From NCBI GenBank assembly GCA_947179485.1, contig OX359248.1, positions 30,017,378 through 30,081,377 of the forward strand: 64,000 nucleotides of DNA, written 5' to 3'. Origin of the DNA: Allacma fusca. Its lineage: Eukaryota > Arthropoda > Collembola > Symphypleona > Sminthuridae. The notes beneath the pieces were generated by a model that worked only from the letters and a program-made list of their open reading frames with translations, made no database searches and had not been told where the DNA came from. Shown here piece after piece: positions 10,005 to 18,633 of the stretch. Each line of letters opens with the position of its first letter. The stretch's first letter is position 1. Both the position numbers and the translations under genes were made by a program.

Positions 10005-10018
10005 GACATGGGCCACCA
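10005..10018 (-). promoter_or_regulatory. Gypsy primer-binding site
   Basis: Directly after the 5' LTR the minus strand reads TGGTGGCCCATGTC. It begins with TGG, as required for pairing with a tRNA 3' CCA end. The matching tRNA is not recognised. Confidence 0.6.
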
Positions 10019-10553
10019 TATTAAGGTCAAGATGAGGTCACTCCATTTGAGTAACTTTCCAAGCTTGACTAATTATGAATCGTGCTAAAAATGTAATTAA
10101 TTGGATGAAAGCAATTAATAAAAGTCTCAAATGTAATCCAGACAATTATTGAATGAAACAACCCGAAGGCTGATTGTTTATTCAAAACGAAACTGAAAAC
10201 GAAATGATAATTACTTCAACAATAACTTCAGAAACTTAAAAATAGAACAAAAGGGGAATCTCAGAGGATTCTAAAAATCAAACAGAAAGGAATAACTCTC
10301 AGTCTAAGACTGAAGTTCGCAAATAAGATTTGCACACACTTTAACACTGTCGTGTGTGATTCATACATCATTACATCATTTCATAAGATGAGACGCGTCC
10401 AAAAGTGGAGCGTGAGAAGTCCCTCGTCAGGGATTCTTTACTCTGCTCTAGACGCAGCTAGAGCTGACCTTTAACACTAATAACAATTTTATTACATGAC
10501 TAAAATCACTTCTTACAACTACACTTCTTACAACTATGTATGTATACCTTACA
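10019..10553 (-). repeat. 5' LTR of the Gypsy element
   Basis: Direct repeat of 1492-2026, adjoining the primer-binding site and therefore the promoter-bearing LTR in element orientation. It is followed by the CTAT target duplication, which is part of the Copia LTR start. Confidence 0.95.
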
Positions 10554-10554
10554 C

Positions 10555-10840
10555 TATGATGATACATATGTTATGTTATCTTATTTGTCTTATAATTTAA
10601 GTATGGTGACACATACACGTGGACAGCAGTGTGAATATGTCACTATATTTACCTTTCTTAGAATTTCCACAGTTACCAATCTTAAACTTTCCAATATTAG
10701 TAATTATACTTTTGGTGACTCACTCACTGACTCTCACTTTATGATTGTGTGGATCGGTGCGCTTGTTCTACGTCCGCACTAACCTTTCTCTTTTACACTT
10801 AAGTCTCTCTTATGCCTAAAACTGTCACACTTGGAACTTT
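10555..10840 (+). repeat. Copia 5' LTR, truncated at its 3' side
   Basis: Matches the first ~285 bp of the 3' LTR (17,147-17,432) with few differences. It then diverges abruptly after CACTTGGAACTT. The last ~93 bp of the LTR, which in the 3' copy include AATAAA and the TCATCATA end, are missing. The first three bases are repeated at 1489-1491 because the Gypsy insertion duplicated CTAT. Confidence 0.85.
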
Positions 10841-10995
10841 CTAGAAGTTCTAGGCACACAATTTTATATTTTTTGAGTAGATAGGGACAGTTCACATCAG
10901 CTAGGATCAAAGGTTATCTGGGAAGCTGTATGTACTAAATCTACATCAGTTAAATATATAAACAGTGCAGGTTTACGGCTCAAAATAGTGCAAAA
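10841..10995 (+). promoter_or_regulatory. Copia leader, primer site not identifiable
   Basis: 155 bp between the truncated LTR and the gag start, with no TGG placed next to an LTR end. GGTTATCTGGGAAGC (about 10,911-10,925) is the only stretch resembling a primer site and is weak. The leader begins TCTAGAAGTTCTAG, a small palindrome at the junction. Confidence 0.35.
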
Positions 10996-12468
10996 ATGTC
11001 TAGCATAAGAGTGGATAACATCGACAAACTTACAGGAAACAACTTTCCGAGGTGGAAATTCCAAGTTAGGAACGCTTTAGAAGCACATGACCTCATGGAA
11101 ATTGTGGAGGGGACGTACCCAGCTCCAACTGCAGAGGCAGATCTCAAGAAATGGAAGAAACGAGACGCTCAGGCTAGGTCTATCATTGGAAACTCGGTGG
11201 ATGAGGATCAGGGGACACAAATATACGACCTCAAGACTTCAAAAGACATGATGGAGAGATTGGAACAAATCAACGCGGATTCTATCGAAATGAACCGTCA
11301 ACTCACATATGCGAAGTTCTCCAACTACCAACTGAAGAAGGGAGATTCACCGGTGGAAGCTATGATTCAAGTGCAAAGCCTTGCCAATAGTCTATCCTCC
11401 ATGGGTCAAACACTTTCAAATGAGCAGATAGTTACCAAGATTGTGGAGATGTTACCCCGGGAATACCATCCGTTCAAGTCGGCGTGGGACAACATTTCAC
11501 CTGATAAGCAAACTCCAGCTCTACGTCTCACCAGGTTGAAGAAGGAATACCTGCGGTTTGAGTCATATAAGCAGGAGGATCAAGCACAAGAAGAAACGAA
11601 GGCCTATCTCTTCGTGAAAAGTGGAAACAGAAATCCTGGGTCCCAGCAAACGTCACGACAAAATCAACAGCAAGGAAAAGGCCACACACCCAAAGGCGAG
11701 TGCTTTCATTGTGGAAAAGTTGGACACTTTAAACGTGACTGTCGATCATTAAAGTCAAATCAGAATCATAACGCACCCAGGCAAAATGGACGTGCACAAG
11801 TTGCAAGCACCAGTCACAGTGCGAATGCGTGGGTGGCGAAGATAACTTATGAAGATCAACATGGGGATAACGGTACTTCATCCACAGAATGTAAAAGGTA
11901 TGGGCCAACGGCAGATCTTGATATTAGCACACCTTCTATAGAAAAGATAGGCGAGAACTTTTATGATGATCAGGAACAAATAGTTTTTACAAACTCAGAT
12001 ATGTTAGATTGCCATACAAGTTTTGATGAGTCATCAGATTATAACACGGTGAAGGTAGCTTACACAGGGACCAATGACTCGATGCTTGAAAATTACTGGG
12101 TGAGCGACTCAGGCGCATCCCAGCATATTTGTGGAAATTTAGACTGGTTTAATAATATAGCATCGTTTGAAGATAGCAAGGGGCCATCTGTAAAAATCGC
12201 AGATGGGTCAAAAGTGCATGCTCAGGGAACAGGACAAGTAATGTTGGAGGCTTCAGTTAATGATAAATGGCAAACTACTACTTTAAACAATGTTCTCTGC
12301 ATTCCGGGTGCGCCAAACCTATTTTCGGAGATACGCATGGCTAAGAAAAGGTTCAGAATAGTCAGAGAAGGGCCAGTCACAACATTTGCAGCAAATGGTA
12401 CAGGGCCAGGGCCCGTGGCTCACTTTAAACACGGAGCGTATATAATGAAGTTTAGGCCCATACCATAG
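10996..12468 (+). CDS. gag: Copia Gag-protease (490 aa)
   Basis: N-terminal Copia-type Gag region (KLTGNNFPRWKFQVRNAL at ~10-27, about 200 residues in all). A CCHC knuckle (CFHCGKVGHFKRDC) lies at ~236-249, and an aspartic protease with WVSDSGASQHI at ~367-377. It ends at a TAG, after which the same frame continues into integrase with no shift. The TAG is therefore either a nonsense mutation of a normal single Copia ORF or a readthrough signal. The start is the first ATG after the leader. Confidence 0.92.
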   Translation: MSSIRVDNIDKLTGNNFPRWKFQVRNALEAHDLMEIVEGTYPAPTAEADLKKWKKRDAQARSIIGNSVDEDQGTQIYDLKTSKDMMERLEQINADSIEMNRQLTYAKFSNYQLKKGDSPVEAMIQVQSLANSLSSMGQTLSNEQIVTKIVEMLPREYHPFKSAWDNISPDKQTPALRLTRLKKEYLRFESYKQEDQAQEETKAYLFVKSGNRNPGSQQTSRQNQQQGKGHTPKGECFHCGKVGHFKRDCRSLKSNQNHNAPRQNGRAQVASTSHSANAWVAKITYEDQHGDNGTSSTECKRYGPTADLDISTPSIEKIGENFYDDQEQIVFTNSDMLDCHTSFDESSDYNTVKVAYTGTNDSMLENYWVSDSGASQHICGNLDWFNNIASFEDSKGPSVKIADGSKVHAQGTGQVMLEASVNDKWQTTTLNNVLCIPGAPNLFSEIRMAKKRFRIVREGPVTTFAANGTGPGPVAHFKHGAYIMKFRPIP

Positions 12469-15400
12469 GTTGTTCATGCAAACATATGTCAAACATCCCC
12501 CAAAACAAAGTTAGCTACATTATGTTACGAGAGATTGAATCACATCAATGGCAAATATATTCTAAAAAGTGTGAAAACCGAGGCAGTGCTAGGGATTCCA
12601 CTTAAAGAAGTTAGCGAAGATGTCCAATGTGGGATGTGTCAGTTAGGAAAGCTTAAACGCAAGCCATTCCCTCGGGTCACCACTCCCAACAATTACAAGC
12701 CAGGCGAAGCTATCTATGCAGATCTCGCTGGAAAGATGCCGTGTCCGTCATTAGGAGGTTCTTGGTACTTCCTACTTCTGAAGGACCATGCTTCCGGATA
12801 CAGACAAGTATTTTTTCTCAAGCAAAAATCAGAAGCAACGGCGCACATAAAGGACTTCATTGCATTCATTGAAAATCAGACATCACATACAGTGAAGAAA
12901 TTCTTCTCGGATAACGGTACGGAATTCGTAAATCGGCATTTAAGAACATTCTTCAGAGAAAATGGCATCATGTATGACACATCCGTTCCGTACTGTCCGG
13001 AAACTAATGGCAAAATAGAGCGTGAAATATGCACAATTAAGGATTGTGCAAGGACTATACTTATATCTGCAAACCTGCCTACGAAACTTTGGGCTGAAGC
13101 TGTCGGTACAACCGTTTACTTGCATAATCGCTTATTAGACAAGCATAGCCCCACTATCACCGCTCATGAAGCTGTTATTGGACGAAAGCCATCGCTTGCA
13201 CATGTCAGGGCATTTGGGTGTCAGGCATACTCCCATGTTCCACGTCAACTTAGAAAAACTTGGGATCCAAAAGGCATCAAATGCATCATGGTTGGGTACT
13301 CCGGCGATAACCGCAAGTATAGGCTTTATGATCCTGTTACAAACAAAATTCATGAAGACAGAAATGCTACATTCTTGGAATCCAATCCAGAGCACATAAG
13401 CGTGGTCACTGAAATGGAGGAGACCCCAAATGACACACAAGAAGTTGTACTTCCAACTCCTTGGTCAATCCCAATTCCCGAAGAAGCTCCAGTTGCACCA
13501 CAATCTTCAGATCCGGCAGTCATTCAGAGGGTTCAACCACTTCCTGGACCATCACACGTCGAGTGCTCGCCCCGCAGAATAGTTCATGCGGATCCCAATT
13601 TGTCAAATACGTCGGATTTGCTGTTTAGCGACAGTGATGATGAGAATGTCACATTTCACCAAGCGCAGGACAACTCGGAACTTACGGAAACAAACAAATT
13701 AGTCCAACCGCCTCCTACTCCAGTGCCAAATAAATCTTCAACAGCAGCTCCACAACAACCTCAAGCAAGTCGTGTCAGAGACATAGTCATTGACACTCCC
13801 AAAGGACGGTTCTCAACACAAGTCCCTGAAGGTGTTCCAACAAAAGTGACTATCCCACCCAAAAATACAAAGCAGGGGTGGTTTAAGCCACAAGTTCTGC
13901 CCAACAGGCTGCGATCCAAAAAGCAGATAGACTACACAGCTGAAACAGTTCTTATCGCTAATGTTATTGACGAACCAGCCACCTACCGAGACGCCATGGC
14001 ATCTACCCATAAGGACGAGTGGACGAAGGCCATAGCAAGCGAAATCGCAAGTCAGGAAACCAATCAATCATGGGAAATAGTGGATCCAAAACCAGGCGCA
14101 AAACTCCTCGACACAAAATGGGTTTTTAAACTGAAACGACATGATGATGGCTCCATAGAACGTTATAAGGCGCGTCTAGTTATACGTGGCTACCGGCAAC
14201 AGGAAGGCGTCGACTATTTTGAAACGTTCGCTGCCGTCAGCAGGTATGAATCAATAAGATTATTCCTGAATATTGCAGCGTCCCAAGGATTTTACATGCA
14301 GCAGTTTGATGTAACCACTGCCTACCTAAATGGGGACCTTCAGGAAGATATCTTCGTAAAGATTCCCACTGGATACTCTGCCCCTTCAGGGAAAGTTCTG
14401 CATTTGCTAAAGAGCATTTATGGGTTGAAGCAATCCCCAAGATGCTGGAATGAGAAGTTTTCCAACTTCCTATCACAAAAATTTGGGCTTCGCCAATCTA
14501 AATTCGGCCCTAGCATCTTTATTGGAGATATTAACTCTGTGTTCGTCTGCCTGGTTCTCTACGTTGATGACGGGCTACCTTTCTCAAGTCAGAAAGACAG
14601 CTTAAAACACGTCATGCAGAAGATTAAAGAAGTTTTTAAAATAACAGAAGGGCCACCAACAAATTATGTCGGTCTAGAAATAAGCCGTCAGGGCGAGACC
14701 GGTGCTATCAAGATCACTCAGCGGAAGTACGTTCAGCAAATGTTAGAAAGATTCAATATGGCTCAATGTAATCCCACTAGTGTTCCCTTACAACCCTACA
14801 CAGAGTTGGTACCCGCAGAGAAAATTGATGATTCATTTCCATATCGTGAATTGATTGGATCTCTAATTTTTCTTGCTAAGAGTTCTAGGCCAGACATTTC
14901 ATTTGCGGTATCCCGCTTAGCCCAGTTTATGAATTCATATAATGAATCCCATTGGAATGCTGCTAAAGGAATTCTCCGGTACCTTAAAGGAACTGCGGAT
15001 ATGGGCATTACCTACCATTGCTCTGGAGACATGGAGCTAACAGCCTACACTGATTCTGACTATGCAGGTGATAAGGTGACAAGAAAATCCACGAGTGGTT
15101 TTGTAGTGATGCTGAATAGCTCAATCATCACGTGGTCCTCCCAAAAGCAGCCGTGTGTGTCGTTATCCTCAACTGAAGCCGAGTATATCGCACTCACCTC
15201 AGGGGCCAGGGAAATCGTATGGTTAAGATCGTTCCTTGAAGAGATGGGATACCCACAGAAAGGCCCGACGTCTATTCTTGTCGACAACCAAAGCGCTATC
15301 CGCCTAACGAAAAACCCAGAAATGCACGCAAGGACGAAACATATTGATGTAAGGTTCCACTACGTCCGAGAACTGGAGGCAAATCAACTTGTTCATGTAG

Positions 15401-16578
15401 AGTACGTCCCCACAGAGGATCAACTGGCCGACAGCCTGACCAAACCTCTACTCAAAGGAAAGTTACAACACAAGCGCAACAGATTGGGAATCAACAATGA
15501 AGATTACAACAACTACAACAAGTTTTGCAAAAATACGATTGGGCCTTTGAAGCCTTCAGTAATTATCAGCTTAATTGCGTTGTTCATAATAGCAGACTCC
15601 GCCACGTCCCACAGCCCACCAGTACTCTGGAGAAAGAGCCACTATCCAGTTACAACTGGCCACGCACATGTTATGCTCTCTATTCAGCTTATAAATCCCT
15701 GTGATCTAATGATGGTCAATAATTTCCATCCCGGGGTAGCATCCCAAGCTGCATTAAAATGCGAACAACTAAGGAAGTGCAAAGAATCTTTTACTACTGA
15801 ACTGTCAAAGATATGTCCGAAACAGTACCTTGGTCAGTTAGTCAAAAGATTTATTGATCCAATCTCAATATCGATTTACATTGCGATTTTTGCCTCTGTC
15901 GTCGGTGTAACGGCTCTGGGTGTCGGCACCACTGCCCTCTCTGAAGTTCATTCAGTAGCTTCTCACAGCACCGAGCAAGACAAGTTGATAAATGAACTGG
16001 AAAATAAAGTTCAGAAAAATCATGAGGCTATCCGAAATCTCACCATAAGGTTTAACAGCGCAATGGAGGACTTACAAGCCCAACAAAGAGACTACGCAGA
16101 GTTTAAGGGAAAGTACGTCAACAGTACCTTTGCTATCACCGCACGCCTAATGATGTCCCGGACCATAATGCAACAATCTGCAAGACAGTGGAAAATGGGA
16201 AGAGTCGACCCAGCGTTTTTAGACTTCTTCAATGTCTCACTTCCATGTGGAGACAGATGTCCAATCGACCTTGCCCGGTCACAGAAGTGCTCGTCAACAC
16301 GCACGGGCGATAAAATCTTGGTAGAGTTTGCAGTTCAAGAGATCAGCCAGGATCTGATCCTCGTGGAGGCGGACCCGTTCTTTTTGATGATGAAGAATAA
16401 AGAGAAAACATGCAAGATCGAGTATACGGGTCCCAGAAACGCAATTCTCTCTGAGAAAGGCCATTGTGTGTATGCAATTAATGTGAACAATCAGGATAAT
16501 CATGATTACATTCTAGCTCCAGCACAAGGATGCATGGTAATCGAAATCTGCCAAATGGGACCAATCACTTCAAGATAA
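12469..16578 (+). CDS. pol: Copia Pol continuation (IN-RT-RNase H) fused to env-like region
   Basis: Same frame as gag-protease. Integrase has the HHCC finger (RLNHIN...CGMC), D in IYADLAGKM, D in FFSDNGTEF and E in NGKIEREI. A Pro/Ser linker follows, then RT from TKWVFKLKRHDDG with the YVDD box near 14,560, and RNase H (TDSDYAGDK, SSTEAEY, VDNQSAI) ending at ADSLTKPL. After ~15,520 the frame continues without a stop into a region foreign to Copia: a hydrophobic signal-like segment, a second hydrophobic Gly/Ala-rich segment, a predicted coiled coil and a Cys-rich domain. It stops at 16,576-16,578, where the env-like protein continues in another frame. Confidence 0.9.
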   Translation, partial: VVHANICQTSPKTKLATLCYERLNHINGKYILKSVKTEAVLGIPLKEVSEDVQCGMCQLGKLKRKPFPRVTTPNNYKPGEAIYADLAGKMPCPSLGGSWYFLLLKDHASGYRQVFFLKQKSEATAHIKDFIAFIENQTSHTVKKFFSDNGTEFVNRHLRTFFRENGIMYDTSVPYCPETNGKIEREICTIKDCARTILISANLPTKLWAEAVGTTVYLHNRLLDKHSPTITAHEAVIGRKPSLAHVRAFGCQAYSHVPRQLRKTWDPKGIKCIMVGYSGDNRKYRLYDPVTNKIHEDRNATFLESNPEHISVVTEMEETPNDTQEVVLPTPWSIPIPEEAPVAPQSSDPAVIQRVQPLPGPSHVECSPRRIVHADPNLSNTSDLLFSDSDDENVTFHQAQDNSELTETNKLVQPPPTPVPNKSSTAAPQQPQASRVRDIVIDTPKGRFSTQVPEGVPTKVTIPPKNTKQGWFKPQVLPNRLRSKKQIDYTAETVLIANVIDEPATYRDAMASTHKDEWTKAIASEIASQETNQSWEIVDPKPGAKLLDTKWVFKLKRHDDGSIERYKARLVIRGYRQQEGVDYFETFAAVSRYESIRLFLNIAASQGFYMQQFDVTTAYLNGDLQEDIFVKIPTGYSAPSGKVLHLLKSIYGLKQSPRCWNEKFSNFLSQKFGLRQSKFGPSIFIGDINSVFVCLVLYVDDGLPFSSQKDSLKHVMQKIKEVFKITEGPPTNYVGLEISRQGETGAIKITQRKYVQQMLERFNMAQCNPTSVPLQPYTELVPAEKIDDSFPYRELIGSLIFLAKSSRPDISFAVSRLAQFMNSYNESHWNAAKGILRYLKGTADMGITYHCSGDMELTAYTDSDYAGDKVTRKSTSGFVVMLNSSIITWSSQKQPCVSLSSTEAEYIALTSGAREIVWLRSFLEEMGYPQKGPTSILVDNQSAIRLTKNPEMHARTKHIDVRFHYVRELEANQLVHVEYVPTEDQLADSLTKPLLKGKLQHKRNRLGINNEDYNNYNKFCKNTIGPLKPSVIISLIALFIIADSATSHSPPVLWRKSHYPVTTGHAHVMLSIQLINPCDLMMVNNFHPGVASQAALKCEQLRKCKESFTTELSKICPKQYLGQLVKRFIDPISISIYIAIFASVVGVTALGVGTTALSEVHSVASHSTEQDKLINELENKVQKNHEAIRNLTIRFNSAMEDLQAQQRDYAEFKGKYVNSTFAITARLMMSRTIMQQSARQWKMGRVDPAFLDFFNVSLPCGDRCPIDLARSQKCSSTRTGDKILVEFAVQEISQDLILVEADPFFLMMKNKEKTCKIEYTGPRNAILSEKGHCVYAINVNNQDNHDYILAPAQGCMVIEICQMGPITSR
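15520..16578 (+). other. Env-like domain, first part (fused to Pol)
   Basis: This is the 3' portion of the long frame. It shows a signal-like hydrophobic stretch near 15,550-15,610 (SVIISLIALFIIADS). A second hydrophobic, Gly/Ala-rich segment near 15,865-15,950 looks like a fusion peptide. A charged heptad-like region follows (15,975-16,110), then N-X-S/T sites and paired cysteines (LPCGDRC, KTC). This arrangement resembles class I-type envelope proteins. I do not recognise the family. Whether it is released by protease, by splicing or not at all cannot be told from the sequence. Confidence 0.6.
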
Positions 16579-17108
16579 AGCACTGCCATCAACCCTTCCA
16601 AGGTGATGAACTTGAGTTTCTCCAGGTGAAGCCCTATAATGATGTTTATCATATATACTGTCCTGGGTCAAACCTTACAATTGCGGGAATCCAACGTCCC
16701 TGCCCGATTGACGAAGTCATTACAATTCCTATGCAGACAAATTTTTCTATCAATGACATGGTCTTTAATTCCCGACAAATCAAAATCGAGCACCATGAAT
16801 CCCTGGACCCAATTTTCACAACTAAGGCAAATTGGATTTTTCAATCTAATCTCAACTGGACTGCGCTCGAACTAGAAGTCAGTGCCACTGATGATTGGCA
16901 TCCAGACTACATTGTCCCCCTTAATAGCAGCCCATGGTTTTGGTCTACCGGATTCGTCTCCATCATCATCATTGCCCTTGTCGGTGTGATCATCTATCTA
17001 TGCCACAAGCGAAAACAAGAAAATCTCTCTCCCAATACTATTTCTGTAATCGCACTCCCCTCGAACCATAACCTTCAAATGTTGCCAATGAGTGTAGACT
17101 CAGCGTAA
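16530..17108 (+). pseudogene. Env-like domain, second part, out of frame
   Basis: Continues the env-like region in another frame after an apparent indel at about 16,540-16,580. It has several N-X-S/T sites, Cys residues and a strong transmembrane segment at about 16,935-17,000 (FVSIIIIALVGVIIYL), followed by a basic cytoplasmic tail (CHKRKQ). A C-terminal anchor with a basic stop-transfer is what an envelope glycoprotein needs. It ends 38 nt before the 3' LTR. Because of the frame change this copy cannot make the whole protein without frameshifting. Confidence 0.6.
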
Positions 17109-17133
17109 TCAATTAATGTGGATTGTAAGTTTA

Positions 17134-17146
17134 GATTGAGGGCAAG
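17134..17146 (+). promoter_or_regulatory. Copia polypurine tract
   Basis: Purine-rich GATTGAGGGCAAG directly before the 3' LTR, the expected priming site for plus-strand DNA synthesis. Confidence 0.6.
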
Positions 17147-17524
17147 TATGATGATACATATGTTATGTTATCTTATTTGTCTTAAAATTTAAGTATGATG
17201 ACACATACACGTGGACAGCAGTGTGAATATGTCACTATATTTACCTTTCTTAGAATTTCCACAGTTACCAATCTTAAACTTTCCAATATTAGTAATTATA
17301 CTTTTGGTGACTCACTCACTGACACTCACTTTATGATTGTGTGGATCGTTGCGCTTGTTCTACGTCCGCACTAACCTTTCTCTTTTACACTTAAGTCTCT
17401 CTTATGCCTAAAACTGTCACACTTGGAACTTGTCTTTACAGTCAGTTACTCTGTCAGTTTAACTGTTTAATAAACTCTTCTTCGTTTGTTATATTGAAAA
17501 CTCAATACCTTAATTTTCATCATA
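17147..17524 (+). repeat. Copia 3' LTR, 378 bp
   Basis: Full-length LTR from TATGATGA to TCATCATA, with an AATAAA-type signal (TTTAATAAACTC) in its last 60 bp. It is followed by the GCAAC duplication at 17,525-17,529. Confidence 0.93.
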
Positions 17525-17529
17525 GCAAC

Positions 17530-18245
17530 TAATGGTTTTTTGGGTTACTAAAGATTTATTTAGGTAACTAAAGATTTATTTAGGTAACTAAAGATTTATT
17601 TAGGTAACTAAAGATTTGTTTAGGTAACTAAAGATTTGTTTAGGTAACTAAAGATTTGTTTAGGTAACTAAAGATTTGTTTAGGTAACTAAAGATTTTAG
17701 GGTAACTAAAGATTTTTTTGGGTAACTCAAGATTTTTTTGAGTAACTAAAGATTTGTTTTAAGTAACTAAAGATTTGTGTTAAGTAACTAAAGATTTGTT
17801 TTAAGTAACTAAAGATTTGTTTTAAGTAACTAAAGATTTTTTTGAGTAACTCAAGATTTTTTGAGTAACTAAAGATTTGTTTTAAGTAACTAAAGATTTG
17901 TTTTAAGTAACTAAAGATTTGTTTTAAGTAACTAAAGATTTGTTTTAAGTAACTAAAGATTTGTTTTAAGTAACTAAAGATTTGTTTTAAGTAACTAAAG
18001 ATTTGTTTTAAGTAACTAAAGATTTGTTTTAAGTAACTAAAGATTTGTTTTAAGTAACTAAAGATTTGTTTTAAGTAACTAAAGATTTGTTTTAAGTAAC
18101 TAAAGATTTGTTTTAAGTAACTAAAGATTTGTTTTAAGTAACTAAAGATTTGTTTTAAGTAACTAAAGATTTGTTTTAAGCAACTAAAGATTTGTTTTAA
18201 GTAACTAAAGATTTGTTTTTGGTAACTAATTTTTTTAAGGCAACT
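17530..18245 (+). repeat. 21-bp minisatellite, about 34 units
   Basis: Tandem units of GTAACTAAAGATTTGTTTTAA and 20-bp variants (GGTAACTAAAGATTTATTTA) at the left end. The central units are nearly identical, so array homogenisation is recent. Because 21 is a multiple of three, the minus strand stays open as a 7-residue repeat (SYLKQIF), which I treat as an artefact. A single unit lies left of the Copia insertion (1466-1483), so Copia inserted near the array edge. Confidence 0.95.
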
Positions 18246-18625
18246 CAATCTTTCTTTAAGTAATTACAAATGGGCCGAAATACAACTAGTAATTTTGGAG
18301 TTCAAGTATCAGTAGAACGCATTTTTTAACACTTAAATTGATACTTAATGACCTGCAGGGGAAACTACCTTTCGTAAAAACAATTGATATCATGTTTCTA
18401 AAGTTAATTTTTTCCGTAATTAAATTCTTTGTGCTTTCAGTATACTAACAGTATTCAAATAAATATTTAAATCGGAATTCATAATGAACGAATACTCGAG
18501 GATATTTAAATCCGTATTAGGATTCATATTTTTCAGTGTTGCTATAGGTATTTTAAATCGGAATTCTTCGCCTTGAATATTTTAATTCGAATTAAGATTC
18601 ATATTTTTCCGATTTCCCATCCTTG
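18246..18625. repeat. Right arm of the second hAT-like element
   Basis: AT-rich, non-coding, with repeated GGAATTC/ATTCGAATT-type motifs as in the left arm. It ends in the inverted CCGATTTCCCATCCTTG terminus. No gene is seen. Confidence 0.65.
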
Positions 18626-18633
18626 ATTCTAAC

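Larger units (their letters stand above)
1492..10553 (-). mobile_element. Complete Ty3/Gypsy retrotransposon, 9.06 kb
   Basis: Two near-identical 535-bp LTRs (1492-2026 and 10,019-10,553) enclose gag, pol and an env-position region, all on the minus strand. The 4-bp duplication CTAT lies at 1488-1491 and 10,554-10,557, which is the usual size for Gypsy. I saw no difference between the LTRs by eye, so insertion is recent, and all main frames are open. It landed three bases inside the 5' LTR of the Copia element. The pol order PR-RT-RNase H-IN defines Ty3/Gypsy. Confidence 0.95.
1489..17524 (+). mobile_element. Ty1/Copia retrotransposon with env-like region, split by a Gypsy insertion
   Basis: The 3' LTR (17,147-17,524) begins TATGATGA and ends TCATCATA, a perfect 8-bp inverted pair. 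It is followed by GCAAC (17,525-17,529), which matches GCAAC before the 5' LTR (1484-1488): a 5-bp duplication as expected for Copia. The first three LTR bases (1489-1491) lie left of the Gypsy element and the rest resumes at 10,555. Coding order is gag, protease, integrase, RT, RNase H, which defines Ty1/Copia, followed by an envelope-like region. Breaks are one in-frame TAG (12,466-12,468), one frameshift near 16,540-16,580, and a 5' LTR lacking its last ~93 bp. This copy is therefore unlikely to be autonomous. Confidence 0.9.
1042..18625. mobile_element. Second hAT-like element, split by nested LTR elements
   Basis: The left end starts CAAGGATGGGAATCGG and the right end finishes CCGATTTCCCATCCTTG, which is its inverted complement with one extra base. 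Target duplication ATTCTAAC lies at 1034-1041 and 18,626-18,633. Removing the Copia and Gypsy insertions (1489-17,529) leaves an element of about 1.5 kb. Its left arm is 1042-1488. Its right arm is the 21-bp minisatellite plus 18,246-18,625. Both arms carry repeated GGAATTC/AATCGGAAT-like AT-rich motifs. No transposase frame is visible, so it is non-autonomous. The left TSD is also the right TSD of the neighbouring 489-1033 MITE. Confidence 0.75.

Noticed and set aside
10836-10855. Heat-shock-element-like TTCTAGAAGTTCTAG at the Copia leader start
   Set aside because: Spacing does not fit contiguous nGAAn units, and it lies at a deletion or recombination junction.
17530-18245. Possible CRISPR-like array
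   Set aside because: Units are contiguous without unique spacers, in a eukaryotic transposon. It is a minisatellite.
17727-18248. 173-codon minus-strand frame of a repeated heptapeptide
   Set aside because: It is the minisatellite read through. A 21-bp period keeps any stop-free frame open. No start context or non-repeat part.
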